A stretch of 64,000 nt of DNA from an uncultured Lachnospiraceae bacterium (lineage in GTDB: Bacteria > Bacillota > Clostridia > Lachnospirales > Lachnospiraceae): positions 128,207 through 192,206 of the forward strand of contig CAJTKA010000003.1 of the NCBI GenBank assembly GCA_910576815.1. The letters run 5' to 3'. How positions within the stretch are numbered: the stretch's first letter is position 1; every line of letters starts with the position of its first letter. The notes beneath the pieces are model-generated. The model was given only the letters and a program-made list of their open reading frames with translations, was not told the DNA's origin and did not search any database. The position numbers were made by a program, and so were the translations under genes. Below, in pieces: positions 36,044 through 44,626 of the stretch.

Positions 36044-37171
36044 ATGATGAAAAAAGGTTATTATATCCATTTTCAGGGGCGGGAGTCCATCGGCGTCAGC
36101 AAAAAGATCGATATGCAGATGGAGGAGTTTGGCAGATATTTTGAAATGCAGGAAATAGAGATAAAAGCGCAGGCCAGATCATTGGTCTGGCGGATATTCG
36201 GGTTGTTTCCGACGGCTTCCATTGCCTGGGACTATCAGGCGGTGCTGGCACAGTTGGAGGATCCTGATTTTCTGTATGTCAGGAGGACGGTTGCGGACAG
36301 AGATTACCTGCGCTTCTGGAAGAAGGTAAAGGAGCGGTTCCCAAACTGTAAGATCATCATCGAACTGTTTACCTACCCTTATGACAGAGACGATTTCGGA
36401 AAATGGAATGCCTGGCCTTTTTATATCAAGGAGCTTTTATACCGTCCGAAACTGAAACGCTACGTGGATCGTTTCACAACCTACACGGAGGATCGGGAGA
36501 TATTCGGGATCCCGACGATTCATTCGTCAAACGGTATTAATGTTGACGGTGTTTCACAGGTCGCAGGAAAGTTTACGGACAGACAGATCAATTTGATCGG
36601 TGTGGCATTCATGCAGCGACATCACGGGTATGAGCGCATCATCAAAGGCCTTCACGCGTATTATGAGAAGGGAACGCCCGAATATCAGGTCACGCTGCGG
36701 CTGGTCGGTGACGGACCGGAAAAACCGTTCTATCAGGAGCTGACGGGCAGATATCATTTGGAAGATTACGTACACTTTTATCCGACTCTGTCGGGAAAGG
36801 AATTGGATGAGCTCTACGATGACAGTGATATCGCGCTGGTATCGTTTGGCATGTATAAGCTGGGATTTTACGGTAAACTGTGCGCCTTGAAATCCCGTGA
36901 ATGTCTTGCCAAAGGGATGCCGCTGGTCACGGGCTGTGAGATAGACGTTCTTCCGCAGGACTATCCTTATGCGAAGGTATTTCCCAATGATGCAAGTACG
37001 GTCGATATCGGGGAGATTACAGCCCTGTATGAGCGGATCACGGGCTCGGTGGGCAGCAAGAAGGAACTGTCTGACAGGATCAGGGAGTTTGCGAGAGAAC
37101 ACGTGAGCATGGAGGCGGTCATGAGACCGGTCATAGATTATATCGAACCCCCGGAATGGAGGACAGGTTGA
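36044..37171 (+). CDS. Glycosyltransferase family 4-like
   Basis: A 375-residue GT-B-like protein. The N-terminal half is divergent (HFQGRESIGVSKKIDMQ). The C-terminal half has GVAFMQRHHGYERII, LVGDGPEK and YDDSDIALVSFGMY, with the acidic residue of the donor site in LKSRECLAKGMPLV. It resembles GT4 but lacks the full E-x7-E consensus. Its last codons (TGG AGG ACA GGT TGA) are supplied by the repeat element that starts at 37156, and its stop lies within the first hairpin. ATG 36044 and 36047 are both usable; GGGAG lies upstream. Confidence 0.75.
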   Translation: MMKKGYYIHFQGRESIGVSKKIDMQMEEFGRYFEMQEIEIKAQARSLVWRIFGLFPTASIAWDYQAVLAQLEDPDFLYVRRTVADRDYLRFWKKVKERFPNCKIIIELFTYPYDRDDFGKWNAWPFYIKELLYRPKLKRYVDRFTTYTEDREIFGIPTIHSSNGINVDGVSQVAGKFTDRQINLIGVAFMQRHHGYERIIKGLHAYYEKGTPEYQVTLRLVGDGPEKPFYQELTGRYHLEDYVHFYPTLSGKELDELYDDSDIALVSFGMYKLGFYGKLCALKSRECLAKGMPLVTGCEIDVLPQDYPYAKVFPNDASTVDIGEITALYERITGSVGSKKELSDRIREFAREHVSMEAVMRPVIDYIEPPEWRTG

Positions 37172-37301
37172 AAAATCACACTGATGTGCTGATTTTTCAA
37201 CCACGAGTTTGTGTCAGAGCCACAAACTCGGAATCGCAGTCGGGAATTTGAAATTCCCGACGCGTGCCTTCGAAAAAGAAGCTCCGGCATGGAGGGAAAA
37301 A
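37156..37301 (+). repeat. Hairpin-rich intergenic element, full copy A
   Basis: About 146 bases with four possible structures. Hairpin 1 pairs GGTTGAAAAATCA (37166-37178) with TGATTTTTCAACC (37190-37202). Hairpin 2 pairs CGAGTTTGTG (37204-37213) with CACAAACTCG (37221-37230). Hairpin 3 pairs GTCGGGAATT (37239-37248) with AATTCCCGAC (37252-37261). Finally CTCC (37282-37285) can pair with the ribosome-site GGAG (37291-37294). Copy B at 43775 is identical over its first 47 bases and has compensated changes in hairpin 3. ATGGAGG occurs at both ends. No T-run terminator follows any hairpin. Confidence 0.85.
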
Positions 37302-38372
37302 ATGATCACACACATTGTAGGAAACAGACCACAGTTTATCAAACTGGCGCCGCTTTATCATGCACTTGAGAACGCGGGATATGAGCAGAGTATCATCCAC
37401 AGCGGACAGCACTATGATGAGAATATGTCCGATGTGTTTTTTGCGGAGCTTGGGATACCGGCGCCGCGCGTCAATCTGTCCGCGGGAGGCGGCAGTCATG
37501 CGCAGATGACGGCAAAGATCATGGTCGGTCTTGAGGAGGAACTGCTTGCTGACAGACCGAAACTGCTCGTTCTCTACGGCGATACGAACACAACGCTGGC
37601 GGGGGCCATAGTCGCGGCAAAACTGTGCATTCCCATTGCGCATGTGGAGGCGGGACCGCGGACGCATGATCAGGAAAATCCTGAGGAATGCAACCGCATC
37701 GTCACGGATCATTTGTCTAAGATCCTGTTTTGTCCGGACACGATATCGCTTCAGAACCTGGAGCGGGAAGGGCTGGGACAGGCAGCGTATGTGACGGGCG
37801 ATATCATGTATGACACCTACCTTTCCATCGCAGATGGCATACAGCAGCCTGATCCGCAGGAAGAAATCATTGTCATGACGTGGCACAGGCAGGAAAATAC
37901 CTGCAGCAGGGAGCGGATGGAGAGCATTCTGCAAGTGGTGGAGCGGCTGGAAGGCAAGATCGTTTGTCCGCTGCATCCGCGCACCAGAAAATGCCTTGCG
38001 GAATACGGGTTGTGGGAGAAAGCGGAGAAAATCGCTCATCTGGAAATCATAGAACCGGTAGGCTATACGGAGATGGTAAGGCTTATGAACAGGGCAAGAC
38101 TGATTCTTACGGATTCGGGCGGTCTGTCAAAGGAATCGTCTTTTGCGGGGGCAAAGTGCCTGTTTATGTTGGAAATGGATTTATGGGATGATCTGGTGAA
38201 AGATCAGTGGATGCACAAGTTTAACCCGCAAGATGAGGAGAGCGTGGAGGAGGCGCTGCGGTTTGCGAAGCAGGCGGAGCGTGTCGCGCTGCCGGAGCGG
38301 CCCAAACATTACGGCGACGGCCACGCGGCGGAAAAGATGGTGCAGAAACTGAAAGAGAGAGGAATGATCTGA
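37302..38372 (+). CDS. wecB: UDP-GlcNAc 2-epimerase family (WecB/WlbD-like)
   Basis: The 356-residue GT-B-fold epimerase interconverts C2 epimers of UDP-N-acetylhexosamines or of a related diacetamido-uronate. VGNRPQFIKLAPL, SGQHYDENMSD, YGDTNTTLAGA, HVEAGPRTHDQENPEECNR and TDSGGLSKESSF follow the family order. The usual GLRS of WecB reads GPRT here. QFIK (rather than EAIK) recalls WlbD/WbpI, which act on UDP-diacetamido-glucuronate, and the next two genes match that pathway. The alternative is ordinary ManNAc formation. The start codon follows the repeat's ATGGAGGG site directly. Confidence 0.8.
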   Translation: MITHIVGNRPQFIKLAPLYHALENAGYEQSIIHSGQHYDENMSDVFFAELGIPAPRVNLSAGGGSHAQMTAKIMVGLEEELLADRPKLLVLYGDTNTTLAGAIVAAKLCIPIAHVEAGPRTHDQENPEECNRIVTDHLSKILFCPDTISLQNLEREGLGQAAYVTGDIMYDTYLSIADGIQQPDPQEEIIVMTWHRQENTCSRERMESILQVVERLEGKIVCPLHPRTRKCLAEYGLWEKAEKIAHLEIIEPVGYTEMVRLMNRARLILTDSGGLSKESSFAGAKCLFMLEMDLWDDLVKDQWMHKFNPQDEESVEEALRFAKQAERVALPERPKHYGDGHAAEKMVQKLKERGMI

Positions 38373-38374
38373 GT

Positions 38375-39457
38375 ATGAAATATGCGTTGATCGGTTGTGG
38401 CAGGATATCCCCCAACCATATTGTGGCGGCACAGAAAAACAATCTGGAGATCGTTGCAATCTGCGATTTGGAAGAACATAACATGAAGGACAAGCGGTTG
38501 AAGTTCAGACTGCCGGATACCGTGCACAGCTATCTGGATTATAAGGAGATGCTGGCAAAAGAGAAGCCGGAGCTTGTGGCGATCGCCACGGAGAGCGGGA
38601 AGCATGCGCAGATCGCGCTTGACTGCATGACGCTCGGACATGCGAATCTGATCATTGAAAAGCCGATCGCCCTCTCGTTAGCTGACGCAGACAAGATCAT
38701 AGAAACGGCCCAAAGAGAAAACCTTAAGGTCTGCGCCTGCCATCAGAACCGTTTCAATAAGTCGATTCAGAAAATTCGGGAAGCGGTGGAAATGGAGCGT
38801 TTCGGCAGGATGTTCCACGGAACGGCCCACATCCGATGGGCCAGGGACTATGAGTATTATTCGCGGGCAAAGTGGCGCGGAACCTGGGAGCAGGACGGCG
38901 GTGCGCTGATGAATCAGTGCATTCACAACATTGATTTGCTGCGCTGGATGATGGGTGATGAGATCGACTGCGTCGTGGGTATGACGGATCGGCTGCACCA
39001 CGATTATATCGAGGCGGAGGATCTTGGCATCGCCCTGATCAAATTTACGAATGGGGCTTACGGAATCGTGGAGGGCACAACGAATGTCTATCCGAAGAAT
39101 CTGGAAGAGACCCTGTATCTGTTTGGAGAAAAGGGAACGGTCAAGGCAGGGGGCGCGTCGGTGAACGTCATTGAGGAATGGAATTTTTCCGATATGCTCG
39201 ATAATCCGGCACAGGTCAAAGCGCAGTTTCATGAGAATCCCCCCAACGTGTACGGCTATGGACACACGCCTCTCTATGAAAATGTGATTCATGCCATTGA
39301 GACGGATACGCAGCCTTATGTGGATGCTCTTGCAGGCAAGCGGGCGCTGGAGTTGGTGCTTGCCATTTATCAGTCTGCGGCTACGGGCGAGATGGTGAAG
39401 TTTCCGCTGACAGATTGTGATACCATACGGTTTCAGGGAAGATTTGATCAGTCATGA
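38375..39457 (+). CDS. Gfo/Idh/MocA-family oxidoreductase (WlbA-like)
   Basis: A 360-residue NAD(P)-dependent dehydrogenase. GCGRISPNH is the nucleotide loop, EKPIALS (E95-K96-P97) the family hallmark and GGALMNQCIHNIDLLRWMMG the catalytic helix with its histidine. This combination is typical of WlbA/WbpB enzymes, which oxidise UDP-N-acetylglucosaminuronate at C3. With the 2-epimerase before it and the aminotransferase after it, three of the five usual steps to a UDP-2,3-diacetamido-uronate are present. A C6 dehydrogenase is not in the window. It starts two bases after the epimerase stop. Confidence 0.82.
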   Translation: MKYALIGCGRISPNHIVAAQKNNLEIVAICDLEEHNMKDKRLKFRLPDTVHSYLDYKEMLAKEKPELVAIATESGKHAQIALDCMTLGHANLIIEKPIALSLADADKIIETAQRENLKVCACHQNRFNKSIQKIREAVEMERFGRMFHGTAHIRWARDYEYYSRAKWRGTWEQDGGALMNQCIHNIDLLRWMMGDEIDCVVGMTDRLHHDYIEAEDLGIALIKFTNGAYGIVEGTTNVYPKNLEETLYLFGEKGTVKAGGASVNVIEEWNFSDMLDNPAQVKAQFHENPPNVYGYGHTPLYENVIHAIETDTQPYVDALAGKRALELVLAIYQSAATGEMVKFPLTDCDTIRFQGRFDQS

Positions 39458-39535
39458 AAGGCAAGGCAGATGTGCCGCAGGCGGAACCCCCGGTCGGTAT
39501 GATGGGACTGCGGCGGATTGGAAGGACGCAGGACA

Positions 39536-40660
39536 ATGGAATTTCGTGATTTAAAAAGACAGTATCAGCTTCATAAAGAACAGATAGATGCCGCAATTCA
39601 GGAAGTGGTTGACTGCACCCACTTTATTATGGGTCAGCAGGTCGTTTCTCTGGAGAAAGAACTGGCGCAGTATACCGATACAAAGTACTGTATTACCTGT
39701 GCAAACGGGACGGACGCCCTGCAGCTTGCGCTGATGGCATGGGAGATCGGAAAGAAAGATGCGGTTTTCGTGCCGGATTTCACGTTCTTTTCCAGTGGGG
39801 AAGTGGTACCGCTGACGGGAGCAACACCTGTTTTTGTCGATGTGGATAAAGACACTTATAATATCAGCGCAGACAGCCTGCGAAGTGCCATCGAATATGT
39901 GATTCAAAATACGGATCTGCGGCCGAGAGTGGTCGTGGCGGTCGATCTGTTCGGGCGGCCTGCGGATTATCAGGCGATACGGCAGATCACGGATCAGTAT
40001 GGACTTTTGCTTTTAGAGGATGGGGCGCAGGGATTCGGCGGCATGGCGGACGGCAGGAAGGCGTGCAGTTTCGGCGATATCAGCACCACCTCCTTTTTTC
40101 CGTCTAAGCCTTTGGGCTGTTACGGAGACGGCGGCGCGGTCTTTACGGACAACGAAGAATGGGCAAAGAGGCTTATGTCTCTGCGTGTGCACGGTAAAGG
40201 CAGCGATAAATATGACAATGTGCGCATTGGCATGAATTCCAGACTGGATACGATACAGGCGGCGGTGCTGCTGCAAAAAACAGGTTTTCTGGAAGAAGAA
40301 CTGGAAGCGTGCGGGAAAATCGCAAAAGAGTACAGCAAGCGTCTTAAGGACATTGTTAAAATCCCCGCTGATTTGGGAAGTATGCGCTCGGCCTGGGCAC
40401 AATACACGATCTGCCTAAAGAGCAAAGAGGAGCGTGAACAGGTGATTGCGCAGATGAGGGCAGACGGGATCCCCAGCGCCGTGTATTATAAAAAACCGAT
40501 GCACAGACAGGAAGCGTTTGCAGAAAATCCAGTCGACGCAGTACCCTGTCAGAATACAGAGTATATCTGCGAAAGATGTCTTTCCCTGCCGTTTCATCCC
40601 TATCTGCAGGAGGCGGAGATCGAGGCGGTGTGCGGAAGTTTGAAAAAGGCTGTAGAGTGA
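39536..40660 (+). CDS. DegT/DnrJ/EryC1-family aminotransferase
   Basis: This 374-residue PLP enzyme adds an amino group to a keto-sugar nucleotide. The PLP lysine is K191 in FFPSKPLGCYGDGGA; VDVDKDTYNI and EDGAQGFGG bind the cofactor, and GMNSRLDTIQAA is the conserved C-terminal contact. It would act after the WlbA-like dehydrogenase to give a 3-amino sugar (WlbC/WbpE role). A 4-aminotransferase for another sugar is possible. ATG 39536 is chosen because homologues start at this FRDLKRQY segment. Confidence 0.86.
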   Translation: MEFRDLKRQYQLHKEQIDAAIQEVVDCTHFIMGQQVVSLEKELAQYTDTKYCITCANGTDALQLALMAWEIGKKDAVFVPDFTFFSSGEVVPLTGATPVFVDVDKDTYNISADSLRSAIEYVIQNTDLRPRVVVAVDLFGRPADYQAIRQITDQYGLLLLEDGAQGFGGMADGRKACSFGDISTTSFFPSKPLGCYGDGGAVFTDNEEWAKRLMSLRVHGKGSDKYDNVRIGMNSRLDTIQAAVLLQKTGFLEEELEACGKIAKEYSKRLKDIVKIPADLGSMRSAWAQYTICLKSKEEREQVIAQMRADGIPSAVYYKKPMHRQEAFAENPVDAVPCQNTEYICERCLSLPFHPYLQEAEIEAVCGSLKKAVE

Positions 40661-40688
40661 GAATTGGGAAAACGGAAAAGATAAGGAT

Positions 40689-42389
40689 ATGGACGAAAAA
40701 ATACAGTTGCGGGGCTGGCTTGCCGCCAGTCGGAATCTGAAAATCACCTGTTTGGGGGAGTACATGGATCTGGGCGTCTGTGTGCAGTATCGGAATTTGC
40801 TGAACAAGTTTCCGGCAGATCAGATCTTTTTCTCCGATACGGAACAGGTCTGCTTTTTAGACGGTTATGTGTATCACAGAGAAGACTTCATTCGTCCGGA
40901 GGGCTATCACGAGTGGCCGGATTCCTTCGCCTTTTCCCTGCGGGAGGACAGAAAAAAACATTTGTCAAAACTGCGGGGCGCTTTTTGCGGTTATCATTAT
41001 GAAAAGGAGACGGATCGGATCACGGTCTATACAGATCAGGTATCGAATAAAGCCGTCTATTATTATTGCGAGAAAGATGGTTGGATCCTCTCTGACCACT
41101 TGGAATATATGGTGCGCGTGCTGCGGGAAAACGGCATCGCTTATGACTTTGACGAGCGCGCTGCGCAGTATATGCTGACCTGCGGATATATGTTGGATGA
41201 CAGCACTTTTGTGACGCAGATCCGCAGACTGCTTCCCGGATATTATGCAGAGATCGCAGGCGGCAGCGTTAGTCTGTACCGCTACTATGAACTTCCCTGC
41301 GGACGGGAGGAGATGAGCGAAGACGAGGCAGTCGAGCGCATTGACAGCGCTTTCAGGCAGGCGGTAGACAGGGAATTTGCCAAAGACAGGGAGTATGGTT
41401 ATCGGCATCTCGTGGATTTGAGCGGCGGACTGGACAGTCGGATGGTGACGTGGATAGCCCACGACCTTGGTTATACCGAACAGCTCAATGTGGCATACGG
41501 CAGGCTCGGTTATCTGGATCAGAAAATATCGGAGCAGGTTGCCGCCGCCTTAAAACATGAATATCTCCACAAGCCGCTCGACGATCTGACATGGATGTAC
41601 GATGTGGACGAGATGACTCTGAAAAATAACGGGGCGGCGATCTGCCTTGGCATGACCGGCGGCAACAGGCTGCTGCAGGCGCTTAATACGGAGCGGTTCG
41701 GCATCGAGCATACAGGTATGGTGGGGGACGCGATCCTGTCCACCTTTTATCATGACAGGGCATTAAACGACAGGGCGCCGGCGTTTGGATCGCATCAGTA
41801 TTCCAATCGGCTGCAGTATGATTTTGACGAGACGATCTTATCCGATTATCGGAATCAGGAGAGCTTTGCGCTGATGACGAGGGGGATTTTGGGGGCGCAG
41901 AGTTCCTATCTGATCCGCCATCATTATGTGGAGACGGGATCCGCATTTCTGGATGTGGATTTTCTGGAAGCGGTGATGACGATACCCTTTGAATATCGGA
42001 AAGGGCATCATATCTATCTCAAATGGATCGCGAAAAAGTATCCGCAGGCAGCGGAATTTGTCTGGGAAAAATGGGGCGTGAAACCAAAGGAAAGCCAGAT
42101 CTTTAAGCGCAAGGTTCGGACCACGGGAAAGCTGGCGGAAGGATGTCTGCGGAAAGTGACCCACCAGCCTGAGCGGGTTTCCATGAATCCCACGGATTAC
42201 TGGTATAAAAATGACGCAAATGTCAGAAAATATTTTGAAGCCATGTTTGGGCAGCGGATCGGCAGCCGTCTGTTATCGGATCGACTCAGGGACGATGTCA
42301 AACAGCTGTTTATAGAGGGAAATTTTTCGGAGAAGACCCAGGCGCTCACGGTCCTGAGTGGGCTGCATTTATTTTTTGGAGAGGGATGA
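40689..42389 (+). CDS. Asparagine synthase-related protein
   Basis: A 566-residue protein whose second half has the ATP-pyrophosphatase motif DLSGGLDSRMV near residue 243 and the later MVGDAILSTF segment. The N-terminal half keeps the glutaminase-like fold (GAFCGYHYEKE, LSDHLEYM), but the protein begins MDEKIQL and lacks the Cys2 nucleophile, so it cannot use glutamine in the standard way. It might use free ammonia or a partner. Related proteins in O-antigen loci (for example WbtH of Francisella) are linked to uronamide formation. Beside a WlbA-like pathway, amidation of a uronate carboxyl is the leading guess. Confidence 0.72.
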   Translation: MDEKIQLRGWLAASRNLKITCLGEYMDLGVCVQYRNLLNKFPADQIFFSDTEQVCFLDGYVYHREDFIRPEGYHEWPDSFAFSLREDRKKHLSKLRGAFCGYHYEKETDRITVYTDQVSNKAVYYYCEKDGWILSDHLEYMVRVLRENGIAYDFDERAAQYMLTCGYMLDDSTFVTQIRRLLPGYYAEIAGGSVSLYRYYELPCGREEMSEDEAVERIDSAFRQAVDREFAKDREYGYRHLVDLSGGLDSRMVTWIAHDLGYTEQLNVAYGRLGYLDQKISEQVAAALKHEYLHKPLDDLTWMYDVDEMTLKNNGAAICLGMTGGNRLLQALNTERFGIEHTGMVGDAILSTFYHDRALNDRAPAFGSHQYSNRLQYDFDETILSDYRNQESFALMTRGILGAQSSYLIRHHYVETGSAFLDVDFLEAVMTIPFEYRKGHHIYLKWIAKKYPQAAEFVWEKWGVKPKESQIFKRKVRTTGKLAEGCLRKVTHQPERVSMNPTDYWYKNDANVRKYFEAMFGQRIGSRLLSDRLRDDVKQLFIEGNFSEKTQALTVLSGLHLFFGEG

Positions 42390-42393
42390 CCGC

Positions 42394-43773
42394 ATGAGCA
42401 AAAATGTGCAGGAAGTAGATTTTCTCATTATCTATGAACATAAGGTACGAGAACTGGAAAATATGTGTCTGATCAAATATGAGTTGGAAAAGAGAGGCTA
42501 CAAAGTGTTGATCAAGCACATCGAGGACGAGGAGGCGCTTGAGGCTGTCAAACCCATCTATCATGCCAAGGTGGTGATGACGATGGCCTGTTATCAGAAT
42601 GCCTCTCTGGAATGGCACACAAAGGACTTTGTTTCCTTTGATAAAGTCATCGATATGCAGTGGGAAAACATCGTCTATCCCAAGGATGAGCGCGCAGGCG
42701 TTTTTAAGAATTACACCGGCATCGGCAGAGAGGTTGTGAGAGTTTCCTGGGGAGAAGCGAACCGCAGGAGGCTGTTAGAGGCGGCGCATATGGATCCCCG
42801 CAATGTCAAGGTGGTGGGGCATATTGGCATGGATTTTTTGCGGGATGAGTTAAAGGGTTATTATCAGGACAGGGAGACTCTTTTTGCGGAGTATGGTCTG
42901 CCGACGGATAAAAAGGTGCTGCTGTTTGCCTCTCCTTTCTACGCGGACAATCTCTCTGAGGATTACATTTCCGGTATGTGTAAAAAGCATGGGGATGATT
43001 GGCGGGATTATTATGAATTTATGATGCGTTCCGAGAAGATCATTCTGGAGTGGATGGAACGGCTTTGCGGAGAAAGAAATGATATTATTGTCATATACAG
43101 ACCCCATCCCGGGCACATCGGTGTGCATATGTCCGAGGTGGCGAAGCGCCATGATAACTTTAAGGTGATCAGCGATAAATCCGTAAAGCAGTGGATCATC
43201 GCCAGCGATATCGTCTACACGGGAAACAGTTCCACCATTGTGGAAGCCTATTTTGCAGGGCGTATGTGCCATCTGCTCTTTCCGCTTGCGGTCACGGACG
43301 GCTTTGAACTGAAACTTGTCAGCCAGGGCAGAAAAATTACGGATTACGAAGCTTTTGCCTGCACGGTGGATGAAAAAGATCCCGTGTTTCCCATAGATAA
43401 AAGCGCGATCAACGAGATCTATCTGGTGGACGAGAAGGAGCCAAGTTATAAAAAACTCGCCGATATGGCGGAGGAGGTCTACAAGGATCCTTCCTATAAC
43501 CTCACGAAAGAGCAGCTTGCCTCTTATCGGACCAAGCAGCCGCCCATGGTCCGTATGCAGAAAAGGCTGCAGCAGTGGGATTGGTTTTATGATAAATATA
43601 AGAATATCCTGGCTAACGAGCACATCCACTGGCACTGGATCGAGGGACAGCGGGCGCTGCGGCGGGAAAAGATGGAGCGAAATAAGCGCTTTGCCATCGA
43701 GAGTACGAATGAGGAAGAAATTCAGGCAATTATACAGAGGATCGCGGCACAGTTGGACAGAACAGTTAAGTAG
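42394..43773 (+). CDS. Surface carbohydrate biosynthesis protein, GT-B-like
   Basis: A 459-residue protein starting DFLIIYEHKVRELENMCLIKYELEKRGYKV, a beginning I associate with surface carbohydrate biosynthesis proteins. The C-terminal half has VIYRPHPGHIG and YTGNSSTIVEAYFAGRMCH, similar to the active region of CDP-glycerol glycerophosphotransferase and KpsS-like GT-B folds. It may transfer a sugar or a phospho-polyol; the exact reaction is not known to me. ATG 42394 is 4 bases after the previous stop. The stop codon sits just before repeat copy B. Confidence 0.62.
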   Translation: MSKNVQEVDFLIIYEHKVRELENMCLIKYELEKRGYKVLIKHIEDEEALEAVKPIYHAKVVMTMACYQNASLEWHTKDFVSFDKVIDMQWENIVYPKDERAGVFKNYTGIGREVVRVSWGEANRRRLLEAAHMDPRNVKVVGHIGMDFLRDELKGYYQDRETLFAEYGLPTDKKVLLFASPFYADNLSEDYISGMCKKHGDDWRDYYEFMMRSEKIILEWMERLCGERNDIIVIYRPHPGHIGVHMSEVAKRHDNFKVISDKSVKQWIIASDIVYTGNSSTIVEAYFAGRMCHLLFPLAVTDGFELKLVSQGRKITDYEAFACTVDEKDPVFPIDKSAINEIYLVDEKEPSYKKLADMAEEVYKDPSYNLTKEQLASYRTKQPPMVRMQKRLQQWDWFYDKYKNILANEHIHWHWIEGQRALRREKMERNKRFAIESTNEEEIQAIIQRIAAQLDRTVK

Positions 43774-43774
43774 G

Positions 43775-43921
43775 ATGGAGGACAGGTTGAAAAATCACAC
43801 TGATGTGCTGATTTTTCAACCGCGAGTTTGTGCCGGAGCCACAAACTCGGGATCGCAGCTGAGAATTTGAAATTCTCAGCGCGTGCCTTCGCATAAACAG
43901 CTCCGGCATGGAGGAGAAAAG
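43775..43921 (+). repeat. Hairpin-rich intergenic element, full copy B
   Basis: About 147 bases. Bases 43775-43821 are identical to copy A. Hairpin 1 is 43785-43797/43809-43821, hairpin 2 is 43823-43832/43840-43849 with an unchanged stem but two loop changes, and hairpin 3 is GCTGAGAATT (43858-43867) with AATTCTCAGC (43871-43880). Compared with copy A, three pairs of hairpin 3 differ on both arms and remain paired. CTCC (43901-43904) can cover GGAG (43910-43913). It ends at the CMP-sugar synthetase start. Confidence 0.85.
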
Positions 43922-44602
43922 ATGAGCGACAAAATCACAGCAGTGGTACCGGTAAAAGGCAACAGCACAAGACTTCCCAACAAAAATATTTTACCCTTTG
44001 GGAACTCCAATTTATTGCAGCATAAGATCGAACAGTTAAAACAGGTGAAGGGGCTGCACGAGATCATCGTCTCCTCCGACTCGGACGAGATGCTGGCCAT
44101 TGGAGAAAAATGCGGCGTGAAAGCAATCAAACGGCCGGAGCAGTACGCGAACGAATCCGTACCTTTTGGTATGTTTTTGGAGTACCTGTGCGATACGATA
44201 GAGGGAGACCATCTCTTGTATGCCTGCGCGACCTCTCCCTGCGTGGAGCCCTATCTGTATGAGAAGGCGATCAAAACTTATTTTGAAAAGTTGAAAGAGG
44301 GGTATGATTCCCTGATCACGGTATCTCCCTATCAGACTTACCTGATGGACGACAACGGACCTTTGAATTTCAAGATGGGACTTGAGCATAAAAACTCCGA
44401 GCAGCTGCCGATGATGTATCACTTTACGAACGGCATCGATCTGGCGCCCACCGAGAAGGTGAGGGAGTGGCACTATAATTACGGACCGAAGTATTATCAG
44501 CTTGTCATCAATAAGCGCGAGGCGGCGGATATCGACGATCTCTATGACTATGAGATGGCAAAGGCGCTCTATGCCATGAAGGATCCGAATCCCACGGTGT
44601 AG
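43922..44602 (+). CDS. Acylneuraminate cytidylyltransferase-like (CMP-sugar synthetase)
   Basis: A 226-residue enzyme of the NeuA/KdsB type that would activate an acidic 2-keto sugar as its CMP derivative. The CTP-binding loop reads VPVKGNSTRLPNKN, with K12, R17 and K21 in place of the usual RxxSxRxxxK. ATSPCVEPYLYEKA resembles the TSP segment of NeuA, and AADIDDLYDYEMAK is the C-terminal metal/sugar motif. Substitution of the first Arg by Lys and the modest length suggest a non-sialic substrate. Ribosome site and leader come from repeat B. It is followed after 24 bases by the aldolase gene. Confidence 0.82.
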   Translation: MSDKITAVVPVKGNSTRLPNKNILPFGNSNLLQHKIEQLKQVKGLHEIIVSSDSDEMLAIGEKCGVKAIKRPEQYANESVPFGMFLEYLCDTIEGDHLLYACATSPCVEPYLYEKAIKTYFEKLKEGYDSLITVSPYQTYLMDDNGPLNFKMGLEHKNSEQLPMMYHFTNGIDLAPTEKVREWHYNYGPKYYQLVINKREAADIDDLYDYEMAKALYAMKDPNPTV

Positions 44603-44626
44603 TGATTTTAGAAAAGGCAGGAAGAT

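Noticed and set aside
37156..43921. The two repeats as a CRISPR array or IS ends
   Set aside because: Only two full copies 6.6 kb apart, no spacers, no cas genes and no transposase.
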